Assembly: GCA_025642075.2 (NCBI GenBank)
Contig: JAODUO010000144.1
Coordinates: 327,501 to 391,500, forward strand
Direction: 5' to 3'
Source: Ridgeia piscesae
Taxonomy: Eukaryota > Annelida > Polychaeta > Sabellida > Siboglinidae
Length of the DNA: 64,000 bases
Shown here: one piece after another, positions 40,571 through 53,600 of the stretch
Position numbering within the stretch: the stretch's first letter is position 1
Layout of the letters: each line of letters opens with the position of its first letter
The notes under the pieces: generated by a model
Seen by the model: only the letters and a program-made list of their open reading frames with translations
Databases searched by the model: none
What the model was told of the DNA's origin: nothing
Position numbers and translations under genes: made by a program

Positions 40571-43500
40571 CATGTCCATGTTCACTTGGCTGTCCAACCT
40601 AGCTGTAACGTACAGCGTGGCAGCTTGTTAAGGCAACCTGAACATAGTGCAAACGTATTAGGAGATTACACTAGATGTATCTAACCATGTCCATGTTCAC
40701 TTGGCTGTCCAACCTAGCTGTAACGTACAGCGTGGCAGCTTGTTAAGGCAACCTGAACATAGTGCAAACGTATTAGAAGATTACACTAGATGTATCTAAC
40801 CATGTCCATGTTCACTTGGCTGTCCAACCTAGCTGTAACGTACAGCGTGGCAGCTTGTTAAGGCAACCTGAACATAGTGCAAACGTATTAGAAGATTACA
40901 CTAGATGTATCTAACCATGTCCATGTTCACTTGGCTGTCCAACCTAGCTGTAACGTACAGCGTGGCAGCTTGTTAAGGCAACCTGAACATAGTGCAAACG
41001 TATTAGAAGATTACACTAGATGTATCTAACCATGTCCATGTTCACTTGGCTGTCCAACCTAGCTGTAACGTACAGCGTGGCAGCTTGTTAAGGCAACCTG
41101 AACATAGTGCAAACGTATTAGAAGATTACACTAGATGTATCTAACCATGTCCATGTTCACTTGGCTGTCCAACCTAGCTGTAACGTACAGCGTGGCAGCT
41201 TGTTAAGGCAACCTGAACATAGTGCAAACGTATTAGGAGATTACACTAGATGTATCTAACCATGTCCATGTTCACTTGGCTGTCCAACCTAGCTGTAACG
41301 TACAGCGTGGCAGCTTGTTGAGGCAACCTGAACATAGTGCAAACGTATTAGAAGATTACACTAGATGTATCTAACCATGTCCATGTTCACTTGGCTGTCC
41401 AACCTAGCTGTAACGTACAGCGTGGCAGCTTGTTAAGGCAACCTGAACATAGTGCAAACGTATTAGAAGATTACACTAGATGTATCTAACCATGTCCATG
41501 TTCACTTGGCTGTCCAACCTAGCTGTAACGTACAGCGTGGCAGCTTGTTAAGGCAACCTGAACATAGTGCAAACGTATTAGAAGATTACACTAGATGTAT
41601 CTAACCATGTCCATGTTCACTTGGCTGTCCAACCTAGCTGTAACGTACAGCGTGGCAGCTTGTTAAGGCAACCTGAACATAGTGCAAACGTATTAGGAGA
41701 TTACACTAGATGTATCTAACCATGTCCATGTTCACTTGGCTGTCCAACCTAGCTGTAACGTACAGCGTGGCAGCTTGTTAAGGCAACCTGAACATAGTGC
41801 AAACGTATTAGGAGATTACACTAGATGTATCTAATCATGGACATGTTAACTTGGCTGTCCAACCTAGCTGTAACGTACAGCGTGGCAGCTTGTTAAGGCA
41901 ACCTGAACATAGTGCAAACGTATTAGGAGATTACACTAGATGTATCTAACCATGTCCATGTTCACTTGGCTGTCCAACCTAGCTGTAACGTACAGCGTGG
42001 CAGCTTGTTAAGGCAACCTGAACATAGTGCAAACGTATTAGGAGATTACACTAGATGTATCTAACCATGTCCATGTTCACTTGGCTGTCCAACCTAGCTG
42101 TAACGTACAGCGTGGCAGCTTGTTAAGGCAACCTGAACATAGTGCAAACGTATTAGAAGATTACACTAGATGTATCTAACCATGTCCATGTTCACTTGGC
42201 TGTCCAACCTAGCTGTAACGTACAGCGTGGCAGCTTGTTGAGGCAACCTGAACATAGTGCAAACGTATTAGAAGATTACACTAGATGTATCTAACCATGT
42301 CCATGTTAACTTGGCTGTCCAACCTAGCTGTAACGTACAGCGTGGCAGCTTGTTAAGGCAACCTGAACATAGTGCAAACGTATTAGGAGATTACACTAGA
42401 TGTATCTAACCATGTCCATGTTCACTTGGCTGTCCAACCTAGCTGTAACGTACAGCGTGGCAGCTTGTTGAGGCAACCTGAACATAGTGCAAACGTATTA
42501 GAAGATTACACTAGATGTATCTAACCATGTCCATGTTAACTTGGCTGTCCAACCTAGCTGTAACGTACAGCGTGGCAGCTTGTTAAGGCAACCTGAACAT
42601 AGTGCAAACGTATTAGGAGATTACACTAGATGTATCTAACCATGTCCATGTTCACTTGGCTGTCCAACCTAGCTGTAACGTACAGCGTGGCAGCTTGTTA
42701 AGGCAACCTGAACATAGTGCAAACGTATTAGGAGATTACACTAGATGTATCTAACCATGTCCATGTTCACTTGGCTGTCCAACCTAGCTGTAACGTACAG
42801 CGTGGCAGCTTGTTGAGGCAACCTGAACATAGTGCAAACGTATTAGAAGATTACACTAGATGTATCTAACCATGTCCATGTTCACTTGGCTGTCCAACCT
42901 AGCTGTAACGTACAGCGTGGCAGCTTGTTAAGGCAACCTGAACATAGTGCAAACGTATTAGGAGATTACACTAGATGTATCTAATCATGGACATGTTAAC
43001 TTGGCTGTCCAACCTAGCTGTAACGTACAGCGTGGCAGCTTGTTAAGGCAACCTGAACATAGTGCAAACGTATTAGGAGATTACACTAGATGTATCTAAC
43101 CATGTCCATGTTCACTTGGCTGTCCAACCTAGCTGTAACGTACAGCGTGGCAGCTTGTTAAGGCAACCTGAACATAGTGCAAACGTATTAGGAGATTACA
43201 CTAGATGTATCTAACCATGTCCATGTTCACTTGGCTGTCCAACCTAGCTGTAACGTACAGCGTGGCAGCTTGTTGAGGCAACCTGAACATAGTGCAAACG
43301 TATTAGAAGATTACACTAGATGTATCTAACCATGTCCATGTTCACTTGGCTGTCCAACCTAGCTGTAACGTACAGCGTGGCAGCTTGTTAAGGCAACCTG
43401 AACATAGTGCAAACGTATTAGAAGATTACACTAGATGTATCTAACCATGTCCATGTTCACTTGGCTGTCCAACCTAGCTGTAACGTACAGCGTGGCAGCT

Positions 43501-44833
43501 TGTTGAGGCAACCTGAACATAGTGCAAACGTATTAGAAGATTACACTAGATGTATCTAACCATGTCCATGTTCACTTGGCTGTCCAACCTAGCTGTAACG
43601 TACAGCGTGGCAGCTTGTTGAGGCAACCTGAACATAGTGCAAACGTATTAGGAGATTACACTAGATGTATCTAATCATGGACATGTTAACTTGGCTGTCC
43701 AACCTAGCTGTAACGTACAGCGTGGCAGCTTGTTAAGGCAACCTGAACATAGTGCAAACGTATTAGGAGATTACACTAGATGTATCTAATCATGGACATG
43801 TTAACTTGGCTGTCCAACCTAGCTGTAACGTACAGCGTGGCAGCTTGTTAAGGCAACCTGAACATAGTGCAAACGTATTAGAAGATTACACTAGATGTAT
43901 CTAACCATGTCCATGTTCACTTGGCTGTCCAACCTAGCTGTAACGTACAGCGTGGCAGCTTGTTAAGGCAACCTGAACATAGTGCAAACGTATTAGGAGA
44001 TTACACTAGATGTATCTAACCATGTCCATGTTCACTTGGCTGTCCAACCTAGCTGTAACGTACAGCGTGGCAGCTTGTTAAGGCAACCTGAACATAGTGC
44101 AAACGTATTAGAAGATTACACTAGATGTATCTAACCATGTCCATGTTCACTTGGCTGTCCAACCTAGCTGTAACGTACAGCGTGGCAGCTTGTTGAGGCA
44201 ACCTGAACATAGTGCAAACGTATTAGAAGATTACACTAGATGTATCTAACCATGTCCATGTTCACTTGGCTGTCCAACCTAGCTGTAACGTACAGCGTGG
44301 CAGCTTGTTGAGGCAACCTGAACATAGTGCAAACGTATTAGGAGATTACACTAGATGTATCTAATCATGGACATGTTAACTTGGCTGTCCAACCTAGCTG
44401 TAACGTACAGCGTGGCAGCTTGTTAAGGCAACCTGAACATAGTGCAAACGTATTAGAAGATTACACTAGATGTATCTAACCATGTCCATGTTCACTTGGC
44501 TGTCCAACCTAGCTGTAACGTACAGCGTGGCAGCTTGTTAAGGCAACCTGAACATAGTGCAAACGTATTAGAAGATTACACTAGATGTATCTAACCATGT
44601 CCATGTTCACTTGGCTGTCCAACCTAGCTGTAACGTACAGCGTGGCAGCTTGTTAAGGCAACCTGAACATAGTGCAAACGTATTAGGAGATTACACTAGA
44701 TGTATCTAATCATGGACATGTTAACTTGGCTGTCCAACCTAGCTGTAACGTACAGCGTGGCAGCTTGTTAAGGCAACCTGAACATAGTGCAAACGTATTA
44801 GGAGATTACACTAGATGTATCTAATCATGGACA
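40571..44833 (+). repeat. 115-bp satellite array, 37 full units
   Basis: Thirty-seven complete units, then an 8-nt stub. The unit starts every 115 bp exactly, from 40571 to 44826, with no indel. A unit begins CATGTCCATGTTCACTTGGC and contains the short inverted repeat GCTGTAACGTACAGC. Almost all variation falls at a few sites: positions 5-6 (TC or GA), 13 (C or A), 60 (A or G), 92 (G or A) and 115 (C or T). No reading frame stays open through the unit. It could lie downstream of, or in a terminal intron of, the minus-strand gene. Confidence 0.98.
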
Positions 44834-46559
44834 AGTGAGAAAGTAGTATTTCAAAGATAACAGTGGGATGACAGGGAACAATGACACGCTAATTGAGCTT
44901 CTCATTGGGTGGTGGTGCTGTCTGTCATGAAAATGTCACACCCTGATTGCAGGGCCATTAATTATGAACACAACAGATAACAATAATTTATGGATTAAAA
45001 TTCAGTGCAGCGATTGCTTATAGCCGAAACAATTCAACTGAAATCTGGCAACTTCAATGTTTAATTAAAAGAGAGTTTGAATACTTCAACAACTCAAACA
45101 TGTTCAAAAATCTCCATGGATAACAGGAAATTTCTTATATAATGTACAGTACCCAGTCCTATCTTGGACTGATCAATTAAGGCACCTAACACAGTTCTGT
45201 TGATTCTAACGCTATCTAAACTCCTCTGAGATGTTGTCAGTGACACAGTAGTTACTGCCCAAGCACTGTTTGTTTCCATCTATCCTCTGCTTACACACTA
45301 CACACCCAGGTAATTTCTCATTTGTATGTTTCAGTGGATTGATCACAACACCCAAAAGCTTCAGAACATCAGCAAATATTCTAAGTTAGGTTCTGTCAAT
45401 TAGAACTGCAATGTTCTAACCACAACTGCCTATATAGTATAAGCTCTGGAACACCAGTAACAACTATAAGCCAGTCATGCAATTGGAAATGCAATTTTCT
45501 ACCCACTACCTGACTAAGCCCCATTGTGCCCCAGTCACGACAAGGAAGTATTGACCAGGAACCAGGTATGACTGGCCTGCCTACCCAACTTACAGTCTCG
45601 TCATAAACACTAGGAGCTTGGATAGTATGTCAACACACACACACACACATACACACACACCACAGAGATAAAATATGAACAATCTTTTTGATAGTAGTTT
45701 GTGGTGACTCAAACAGATAATCTCGAAATTCTATCTTTAAGGGAAAAAACAGTTTGAAAGACAAACCATGAGCACATATGCATTTTGTAAGCGACATAAA
45801 TACAAAACAGCCACAAAAGAATACACTTGTCATCGTGGTATAGATGTGATATCTGAAGAAATGCAACCTATACATGGGCCGCAACAATCCCACATAACTG
45901 GCGGTCATTCAAGTGTGCAACAGACATCAGTCCGGTGACTGGCAGTGAAAGGAAACTATTTACTGATACACAATCACACAGCCTTGTAGCAAAATGTGTC
46001 ACGATTCATGACATCTGCATTGAATGTAGCCAGAGTATCTCCTGTGTCGATGGTGGTTACTCACAAGTTGAAAGGCTACAAGTAAACCACTGGAGAGGGA
46101 TTGTGGACATCAGACAAAGCACTATGCAACCCATTTATGTCCACCAAGAAGTATGACTAATGTTAAATGTATGTTGCATGCTGCAGAACTGTTTCATTAT
46201 AAAACTGAAAAGTTATCTTGATCCAGACAATGTATAAACAGAAATGAAAATAGGCTAGACACTTGCTGAAGAACAAGGAAGTGTTAAATGCAGAGCAATA
46301 GGTTTGGTGGAATTTGAGAGCCATTATTACAGTTGCCCCACATATGACAACTGAATCAGGTAAAGTAACTGAAGAACAGAAACAACTGGCCATGGAAATG
46401 TGACATCGCCATTGACATTTCTCTACTCATTTGTCATTTTGCTAAAAAACAAAATAACAGTCCCAAAATGTAACCAAGCATATTTGGTATATCACACACT
46501 TCAAGCAGCTCAGCTTAATAAAAAACAAACAAACTTGCTTAATTTGATATGATAATTAA
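44834..46559. other. Non-coding region after the satellite
   Basis: No gene recognised. A short (CA)n lies at 45632-45659. Confidence 0.3.
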
Positions 46560-46770
46560 GTCCCCCGTAACTGTTAATGCCTTGTGGTATGCGTGGTATA
46601 ATTTTCGTTTTCGCATGCGAGACAACTGGCGCCTTGCTGTGCAACTCTGTAAACGATGACTAAGACAGAACCAGGATCTAGCTGGTGAAGAAGTCAACAC
46701 ATTGCCTGGTTTACCTGGCCTCTCTGTGTTTCTTACTGATAACACAGACAATGATACAATAGTGTCCAAT
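46560..46770 (+). repeat. Dispersed repeat D, copy 2
   Basis: Counterpart of 39800-40000, 1.7 kb after the 115-bp array. The two copies form direct repeats flanking the array. Confidence 0.8.
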
Positions 46771-47276
46771 CTCGTACAAAGGTGAGAGACAAATGAGCTA
46801 TTTTTTGAGGTGAATATATATATGTAAACATGTGTTAGACGACATCATTATTAATGACAGGTAACTGCACCTGGCAAGAGGAATTTCAGATGAGAGATAA
46901 CACAACCAAGAGGACGAACAACAGAGCATGAAGATGGAACAAATACATGTTTGTTAGAAAAAGCATGTGGAGAAATAACAATTTAACATTACACAAAGTG
47001 ACACATTTTGCTGCAGGCGATGTGACTAATCAGTAAGTAGTGTCCCTTCCCTACCAACTGCCAGAATGATGTCTAGACATATTAATAACATAACACCTGT
47101 GGCTATGGTGTATGTGGATAATTTACATTATTTCTTATATCTACTACCCCCCATCTACTATGTCACACACCCTTTCACTACATTTCAGAAGTGTCTACTG
47201 CAACCTCCACAAATCAGCATAATCATCAAAACATTGATGTTGGCTGATTAATAGAAGAAGAAGAAATAAAAACTAG

Positions 47277-47605
47277 AGCACAGTCGCATGGTGGTTTAAT
47301 ATGTAGAGTGTAAATGATTCCAGTGCAACTGTTTCAAACCTTGGCCAAGTTCTTTCACTTATCACTCTATGTTATATCAGTTCACTCAAATGTATTTAGA
47401 TTACCAGGTTATAGACATGCTGTGCTGGATGTTTGTATATGAACAGTTTTAGCACATTACTGCAGCATGGTTGACTGCTACCGAGAGAAGTTGAGATGGT
47501 ATTTAAAGTGTCAAAGCAAACAAATCAGGCAGAGGATGAAATGTAGTCTCTGAGTTGTTCAAGGATGGGAAACTGTGCAATATAAGAACATACTTTCACT
47601 ACTAT
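47277..47605 (+). mobile_element. tRNA-derived SINE (older copy)
   Basis: Diverged relative of 12731-13056, in the same block order: TTTCAAACCTTGG (worn B box and core start), CAAGTTCTTTCACT, TCAGTTCACTCA, TAGACATGCTGTGCTGGAT, CTACCGAGAGAAGTTGAGAT and a TGTGCAATATAAGAACATAC tail. It is antisense to the minus-strand gene and follows a short (AGA)n. Confidence 0.7.
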
Positions 47606-47661
47606 CATAGTAACAGATATGAAAACATATTTTACGTTTTATGAAAGTGTATGCTGGAAAT

Positions 47662-47667
47662 ACTTAC
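47662..47667 (-). other. Possible splice donor just after the stop
   Basis: Minus strand ATTT|GTAAGT, 10 nt after the TAA of the scaffold-like gene. If used, the rest of the 3'UTR lies in another exon further down, possibly beyond the 115-bp array. So close to the stop, it need not trigger nonsense-mediated decay. Confidence 0.35.
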
Positions 47668-47677
47668 AAATCTAAGT

Positions 47678-50600
47678 TTATAATGCCACGAGGTTGTCAC
47701 CGCCACACTTGAGAGCATCATCCATTCCTACTCGCGAAATGTAGCCACAGGTCGCAGGACTGAAACAGACAGTGAGACAACACTGAAGTGAGCTTATGTC
47801 ACAAAACAGTTGCAGATACAGCACAATGTCATACAGAGTGCACCAGAAACTGAATACAAATCTAGTGTCAAGGTTGACACTACATGATCATCAAAATTCT
47901 ATAAACTCTTGTCCATCTCTAACGTGACTTGTATATGCTATACTAATTATGAACAAAATACACTTTCTGTGCAATATTAATGCAGTCCTATAACAAATAA
48001 CCAAATAAACCCAATTGTTTTGGTAGCATTACAGTAGACACAGTGGGATATGCTCAAATCCATAAGTCATAAAATTATTCTTATCAATATCATGTGACGC
48101 TTTCATTGATGTACCCAACATAAATTGTTCAGCCAAAAGGAATTAACCTGTAGGCATTAGTTAAATCACTTTAGATACACTTCTCCAGGTAGTAGACAGC
48201 ATTAAAAGTTACGTTCTGGGACATAAACACATATTCAAAGGATGTTATGACTGAATAATCAGCAGATATATATCAACATCTACGTACCACCATTCAAACT
48301 ATTATATTAATGTTCGTTCTTAATGCAAAACCTCTGTTTCAAACCCTGTAGGGATATTAAATGATTGTATATCACTTCTAACAAGAGCCACTTTGTTCAA
48401 CAACAATCACCTTATCCAAAACTATTCTGGCATGAATCCAATTTTTCAGATCTAGCTGTCATTGGAAAATGGCTGGTTTTTATCTCATAATGATCAGTTT
48501 GACGCAACATTAAAATTTAATTGTTACACAACAAAGTCAGAACAAAAATCAATTAATCATAGAAAAGGCATACATTACCATAAATCAAATACATTACCAT
48601 AAAGTAAACCAATAAACAATGCAGGAATGTGGGCAGGATTCTTTATGAAACTATCCATTATCTATGAACCCAGACCATAAATGTTCGAGTAAATTACATT
48701 TTCTTGACAAAGGCCTATCACTTTATGAGTATCCATCAGCTGCTGGTTCTATACACGAGTATTGGCTGCAAGCCAGCAGCAGACACTGGAAAGTGCTCCT
48801 GGTCAAAGGCAAGAGTTAACCATGCCGGCTGACATTCACAGACTCACTGCCATGATTCAGACAAGGCAGATGGGAATCCATGTTGGGTTCATTTCCCATA
48901 TATTACACCAGATATTATCTCAGGTTGTGTGAAACATTTGTGTTATACTTGTTCTTATTTGCAGTGCTAGTAAAACTTTCTCAGAATAGTAAACTTTGTT
49001 TTTACTACTTTTGTTGGCTTATAGAAAATGCTGTCTAAGTGCTGCGACTGAGGAAGCAAATGTTCTGATGATGATCTATTAATTATGTATATTTCTAATG
49101 ATCTGAGCTAGTGATGCAACTATACCATGTACATACACTGACCACACAGTGAAATGGTTCAGCCAGCAGCAGAATGAAACTTTCATTACTCAAAGTACTG
49201 TACATAGTACAACTTGGAATAATAAATAGCTGAAATGACAACCGCGTGTGATACTCAATCAGCACTGTCTGCCTATGCTTGTCTTTTGGTCTACGTCTGC
49301 ATGCTGCATGTTCAACAGACATCATACAGCCATAATTCACATGAGTCGACAGTGAGGGCTGCAGGCTACCACCTGTCAAACACGCACTCAACAGAAGGTT
49401 GCGAACCGATACAATCAGACTACACTGGCTAAGTTGATGTGTTCCCACCACAGACACACACACACTGTGTCCCGCAGTCACTCGGGCGAAGAGACAACTC
49501 GGTTCACAAAAACACATCAGACCACAGGTTGCCATTTTAATTTAGGGGTACTGGGATCACTGGAGCATGTATCCTCTGTGTTTGTCAGTGCTCGATCTCG
49601 TCCCCACTGCCCCATTAAAGGTCAACTGATACAGTTTTCCACACATCTACTCCTGCCGGGCTGTTACAGCAGGCTTACGGGTGATATGGTGTTAGGGTGT
49701 GCATGATTAATTATACCAACATCATTTTAATTGCTAAATTAATTGTGGTTGGGACTATTGTGCAACAAGTTATTCATTACTTATCTACTAAAATACCGAA
49801 TAATATAAGGCAACCTTATTCAACAGAAAAACTTCAACATCAGGACTTCAATTGCTTAATCAATTCATTTTTAGTAATATATATTGGTAAATGATATGAT
49901 TTATTATTTCAAAATAGGTTGTTTACAATCCATGTTGAATGAGCATCTTAATGTCCAACAGCACTAGTAGAATTGCAATGATCTTGTTTCGGATCAATTA
50001 GCTAGAAAAAAGGTTCATCTTTTCTTTCTTTACTTGCTCATAATTGTTCTAGGTAAATGCGATTGATTTGTTTAAAAAAATCAAATACGACTTAAAAAAT
50101 CTAGTTGAACTCAAAGTTGAAGTACTTATTGGGCAACAATGTAAAGATGGCATTGCTGAATAGCCATTCACTGGTGCATTGCAGTGACACATGGTTCAGG
50201 CAAGATTTGTGTCAAAAAGACACTTTGGTTGTGTGGAATAATATCTTGCTAAGTGTTCGAGTTGAACGGTGTCGAGTTTCACGTGCCAGCATTGTACGGG
50301 TGTCTGCTCATGCAACCTCTATAGGGTCTAGTCAATACAAAGATCCACTGTTGATAAATTCGCCACTCCGCCACTGCATTTAGAGATAACCTGTGACCTC
50401 CAGTGTTTGTGATGGCGGTTACCATTGCTGGGTCTTTTGTGATACCATCACATAACCCTTCGTTCTTTTCACAACCAAAAATGAAGACAGGGTTTCGTAG
50501 GGCAACTTTGGCAACACTAACGCCTCAGTGGTTACACTGGCTGTCTGTTCACAGCAATCACATCGCGACAATCTGTGAAAGACTTCTGAATCAGTGGGCC

Positions 50601-53600
50601 TTGGAGTGCCTGTTTGTCTAGCACACATCATAAGGCCAAGGCAGAATGTGGGTTTCAGAAAGAGGTAGTCAGTAGTCACGCACACAAACTGTTCTCAATC
50701 GCAGACTATCCATACTGTTGTTGATCAAACATTTGCATAATTATACCAACACATGAGACAGGTATGACAGCTGTCAGAAGAATGCAGACTACACATTTTG
50801 AACAAAAACCTAATTTTCACTAATAGTTACCAAGAAACTGAACTTTTTCAAATTACCCATATCAGGTAGACAAAAAATGAAACTGGGAATGGCAGTGATT
50901 TGTGACAACTTGAGTTGGCTAGCTAACACATAATGGAATGGAAAAATTGAGAAACTAAGTATATTTCAGCATTATCTTAGCTGAAAGAGGACATGCAATG
51001 TACTGACTCTACTCACCCAATGCCGTTGCTTGCTGTCACATTTTCAGACTCCACTTGAGGAGATTCACTAGAGGTCACACCTGGGGGAATTGTCACTGAG
51101 CTCATTCTGATGTTTGGGTTAAAGTTCACAGGTCGATATCCAACTGGCCCAAGGATGAGTTCTTTGCGAGGTTTTGGCAGAAGCGCTGGTGGGGTCGTGA
51201 CCCCCTTTGACTTTGTCGGCAATGGTAACGTAGATGCCAACGAAATATTGTTTCCCATGGTGTCTGACATGCTGACCGCCATGTTTTGGGTTGCCGCGTA
51301 TGACGAGGGTACAGTTTGTGTCGGCAGAGTGGGGTACACACCAGGGTTCATGTAGCCGTTCACCATAGGCTGCATATAGGGGTTGTACATGCCAGGGTTG
51401 TATGCGGACGCCATGGGGAACAGGCTGGTGTTTGGGACGTACGGCTGTGGGGTAGTCATGGGCATGCCTGTGGGCCAGGCAGGGTACCACTGGGGTGGCT
51501 GAGCAAACATCTGCTGCTGAGGGTTGGCCACTGCAGGTGGCTGAGGCTGGGAGGATACTTGGGTCGTCAAAGTGTTTGCCATGGCAGTTGTGGGGCCACT
51601 GGGCCTCGCTTCCAACGTGCTGGCTGGCGACACTTCTGGCGTTGTTGAAGACTGATCTGTCTTATCACTACCATCTCGCTCAGTCTTGTAGCCACTGTCC
51701 TTTGTACTTGAGGACTCCTGAGAGTTTGCCCGCAACGTAAATGTTGGCGGAGTCTTCTTTTCCTCTGTTTCATCGTCCTCACCGCCGCTAGAATAAACCG
51801 GATTAGAACTCACCGTTTTCTCAGTCGTGACAACATTGCTTTTCACCACAGAAGGGCGCTTTGATTTTGACTCCCGCTTTGACCCCCACGTGCCTGCTTT
51901 CTTTCCCTTTTTGCTTTTCGACTTCTTGCTGTTATTGTTTCGATCGAGTGAGTATGTGCTCATGTCAACAAAGTACTGATCCAGCATGCCACTATCGTGC
52001 TCCTCAAACGACCACCTGTGTGTCGTCTCTGTGTCACTATCTGGAGACGGTGGGGGAATCTTTGCCGAGACGAGTCGCAGGAGTTCGTCATGACTGAGTG
52101 TACGAGGCATGTCGTTCTGCCCCGGACTTTGGAACTTTGTGTTGAGGAATCGCACCTCCGCAAACTGGTCCTCCAGTTTAGTTTGTTGCTCACGTTCCTT
52201 CTCAGTATCGACCTTCGGAGGGTCCGGCACCTGTACAACTGGCTTCTTCTTTTCGCTTTCTGTTGGCAGTCGTTTCAGCCACTTAGGTTTGTTCACCTTG
52301 GTGATGTCAGCCTCTCGTATCCGCCGGCCGTCAGCGGTCACGAGGATGCGGTCATAGTTTGGCAGCAACACGAGCTCACCACTGGACGCTTGGTAGGCAT
52401 ATGCTGCACACTTCTCTACATGGTCCACTTTGATTGGTCCATCGGGAACCTCGTCATAGTCCCCAGCTGGATAAATCTCCCACTTCTCACCAGAGTCATT
52501 GTCGACTCCGACGTCGAAAACCTCATCGATCTTTTTCCGACTTTTGATTCCTTTGCCGATTGAACCGAATGCTGTTCGCATTGAGTTCTTCAGTTTGCTC
52601 AAACTGTTGTATTTACTCGATTTCTTTGATGGCTTTGCCGCATCATTCTTACGATACATACGGCCATTCGTGGGTGAGTCCTTTTCTTTCTTTGTGTAAC
52701 GTTTGCCAGGTGATGAATTTGCTGGTTCATCATCATCTTCATCAAATGTATCATCTGAAAGGTCATCAGCTGGCACCCAAGCCTCTGAATCGATGCTATG
52801 GGGTGACTCATGAACGACTTCCTGTTTCACGACAACCGGGGTTGTGATGTCACCATTTGCAACATCTGGCTTCTTAAACATGTCTTTTTGGGTGATGCTG
52901 GCCTTGTAGACAAGGCTCTTGGATGTGCGCTTCATGCGCAGTGTACCCCGGGCAACCCTTGACTCTCTCGCCTTGAAGACCTGCATGAGTTCCGCAGCAA
53001 AGACATCCTGACTTCTCAGCTGCCTCATGGTCACTCCTGCTGGTGCTGGTTCACCCTTGACCTTCTGTGGCACAACCTTCTCAACCTCACTGCTCCTCTG
53101 TGGGGTTACCACCAGTGCTCCCATCCCAGGAAGTGGAGGAGGGGGAGGGGGATCTGAGGGATTAGGCTCATCAGGAACTTCTGGTTCTGACGGAACCTGC
53201 TCCGTTGACATTGATAATGCCTCCGATTCAACCTGGTTTCCGTCTGCCTTGTCGTGATCAGACGACATCATCTCTTCCGTGTCCTCCCTCTGGGGAGAAG
53301 ACACTTGGATCTCAGGAGGAGGTTGCTGAGGCATCTGTTCTTCTGGCTGGTGTGGTTCCTCTTCAGGTGGAGATGTCTCCATCTTCACTGATGTGTTCTC
53401 CTCATGTCCCTCATCATCATCGTCATCATAGTCGGCTGCTGGCTCAGGTGGGGGCCCAGTATGTACCTCCGCCTGTACCTCAGAAACCTGAGCAGGAAGT
53501 TCGATGCTTTTCTCGCTCCACGTGCGCTGCAGTGGTGGACCAGGCGCCTGACGCTTCTGGCGAAACTTCCGGCGAACATGATGATCGCTGCTTGAGCTGA

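Noticed and set aside
40571..44833. Could the regular array be a CRISPR?
   Set aside because: Units are contiguous 115-bp copies with no unique spacers, in a eukaryotic genome.
49095..49535. 146-codon minus-strand frame in the scaffold-like gene intron
   Set aside because: No domain, Cys/Ser-rich with coding-unlike composition, no paired splice sites that keep phase; left as unsupported.
51013..51016. Stop codon at 51013 as the end of the scaffold-like protein
   Set aside because: The TGA is part of a GTGAGT donor, and a phase-matched acceptor with an open tail exists at 47759. Intron retention remains possible.
51997..52563. 188-codon plus-strand frame
   Set aside because: It is the antisense shadow of the large minus-strand coding exon; the same applies to the plus-strand frames over 14916-18677.
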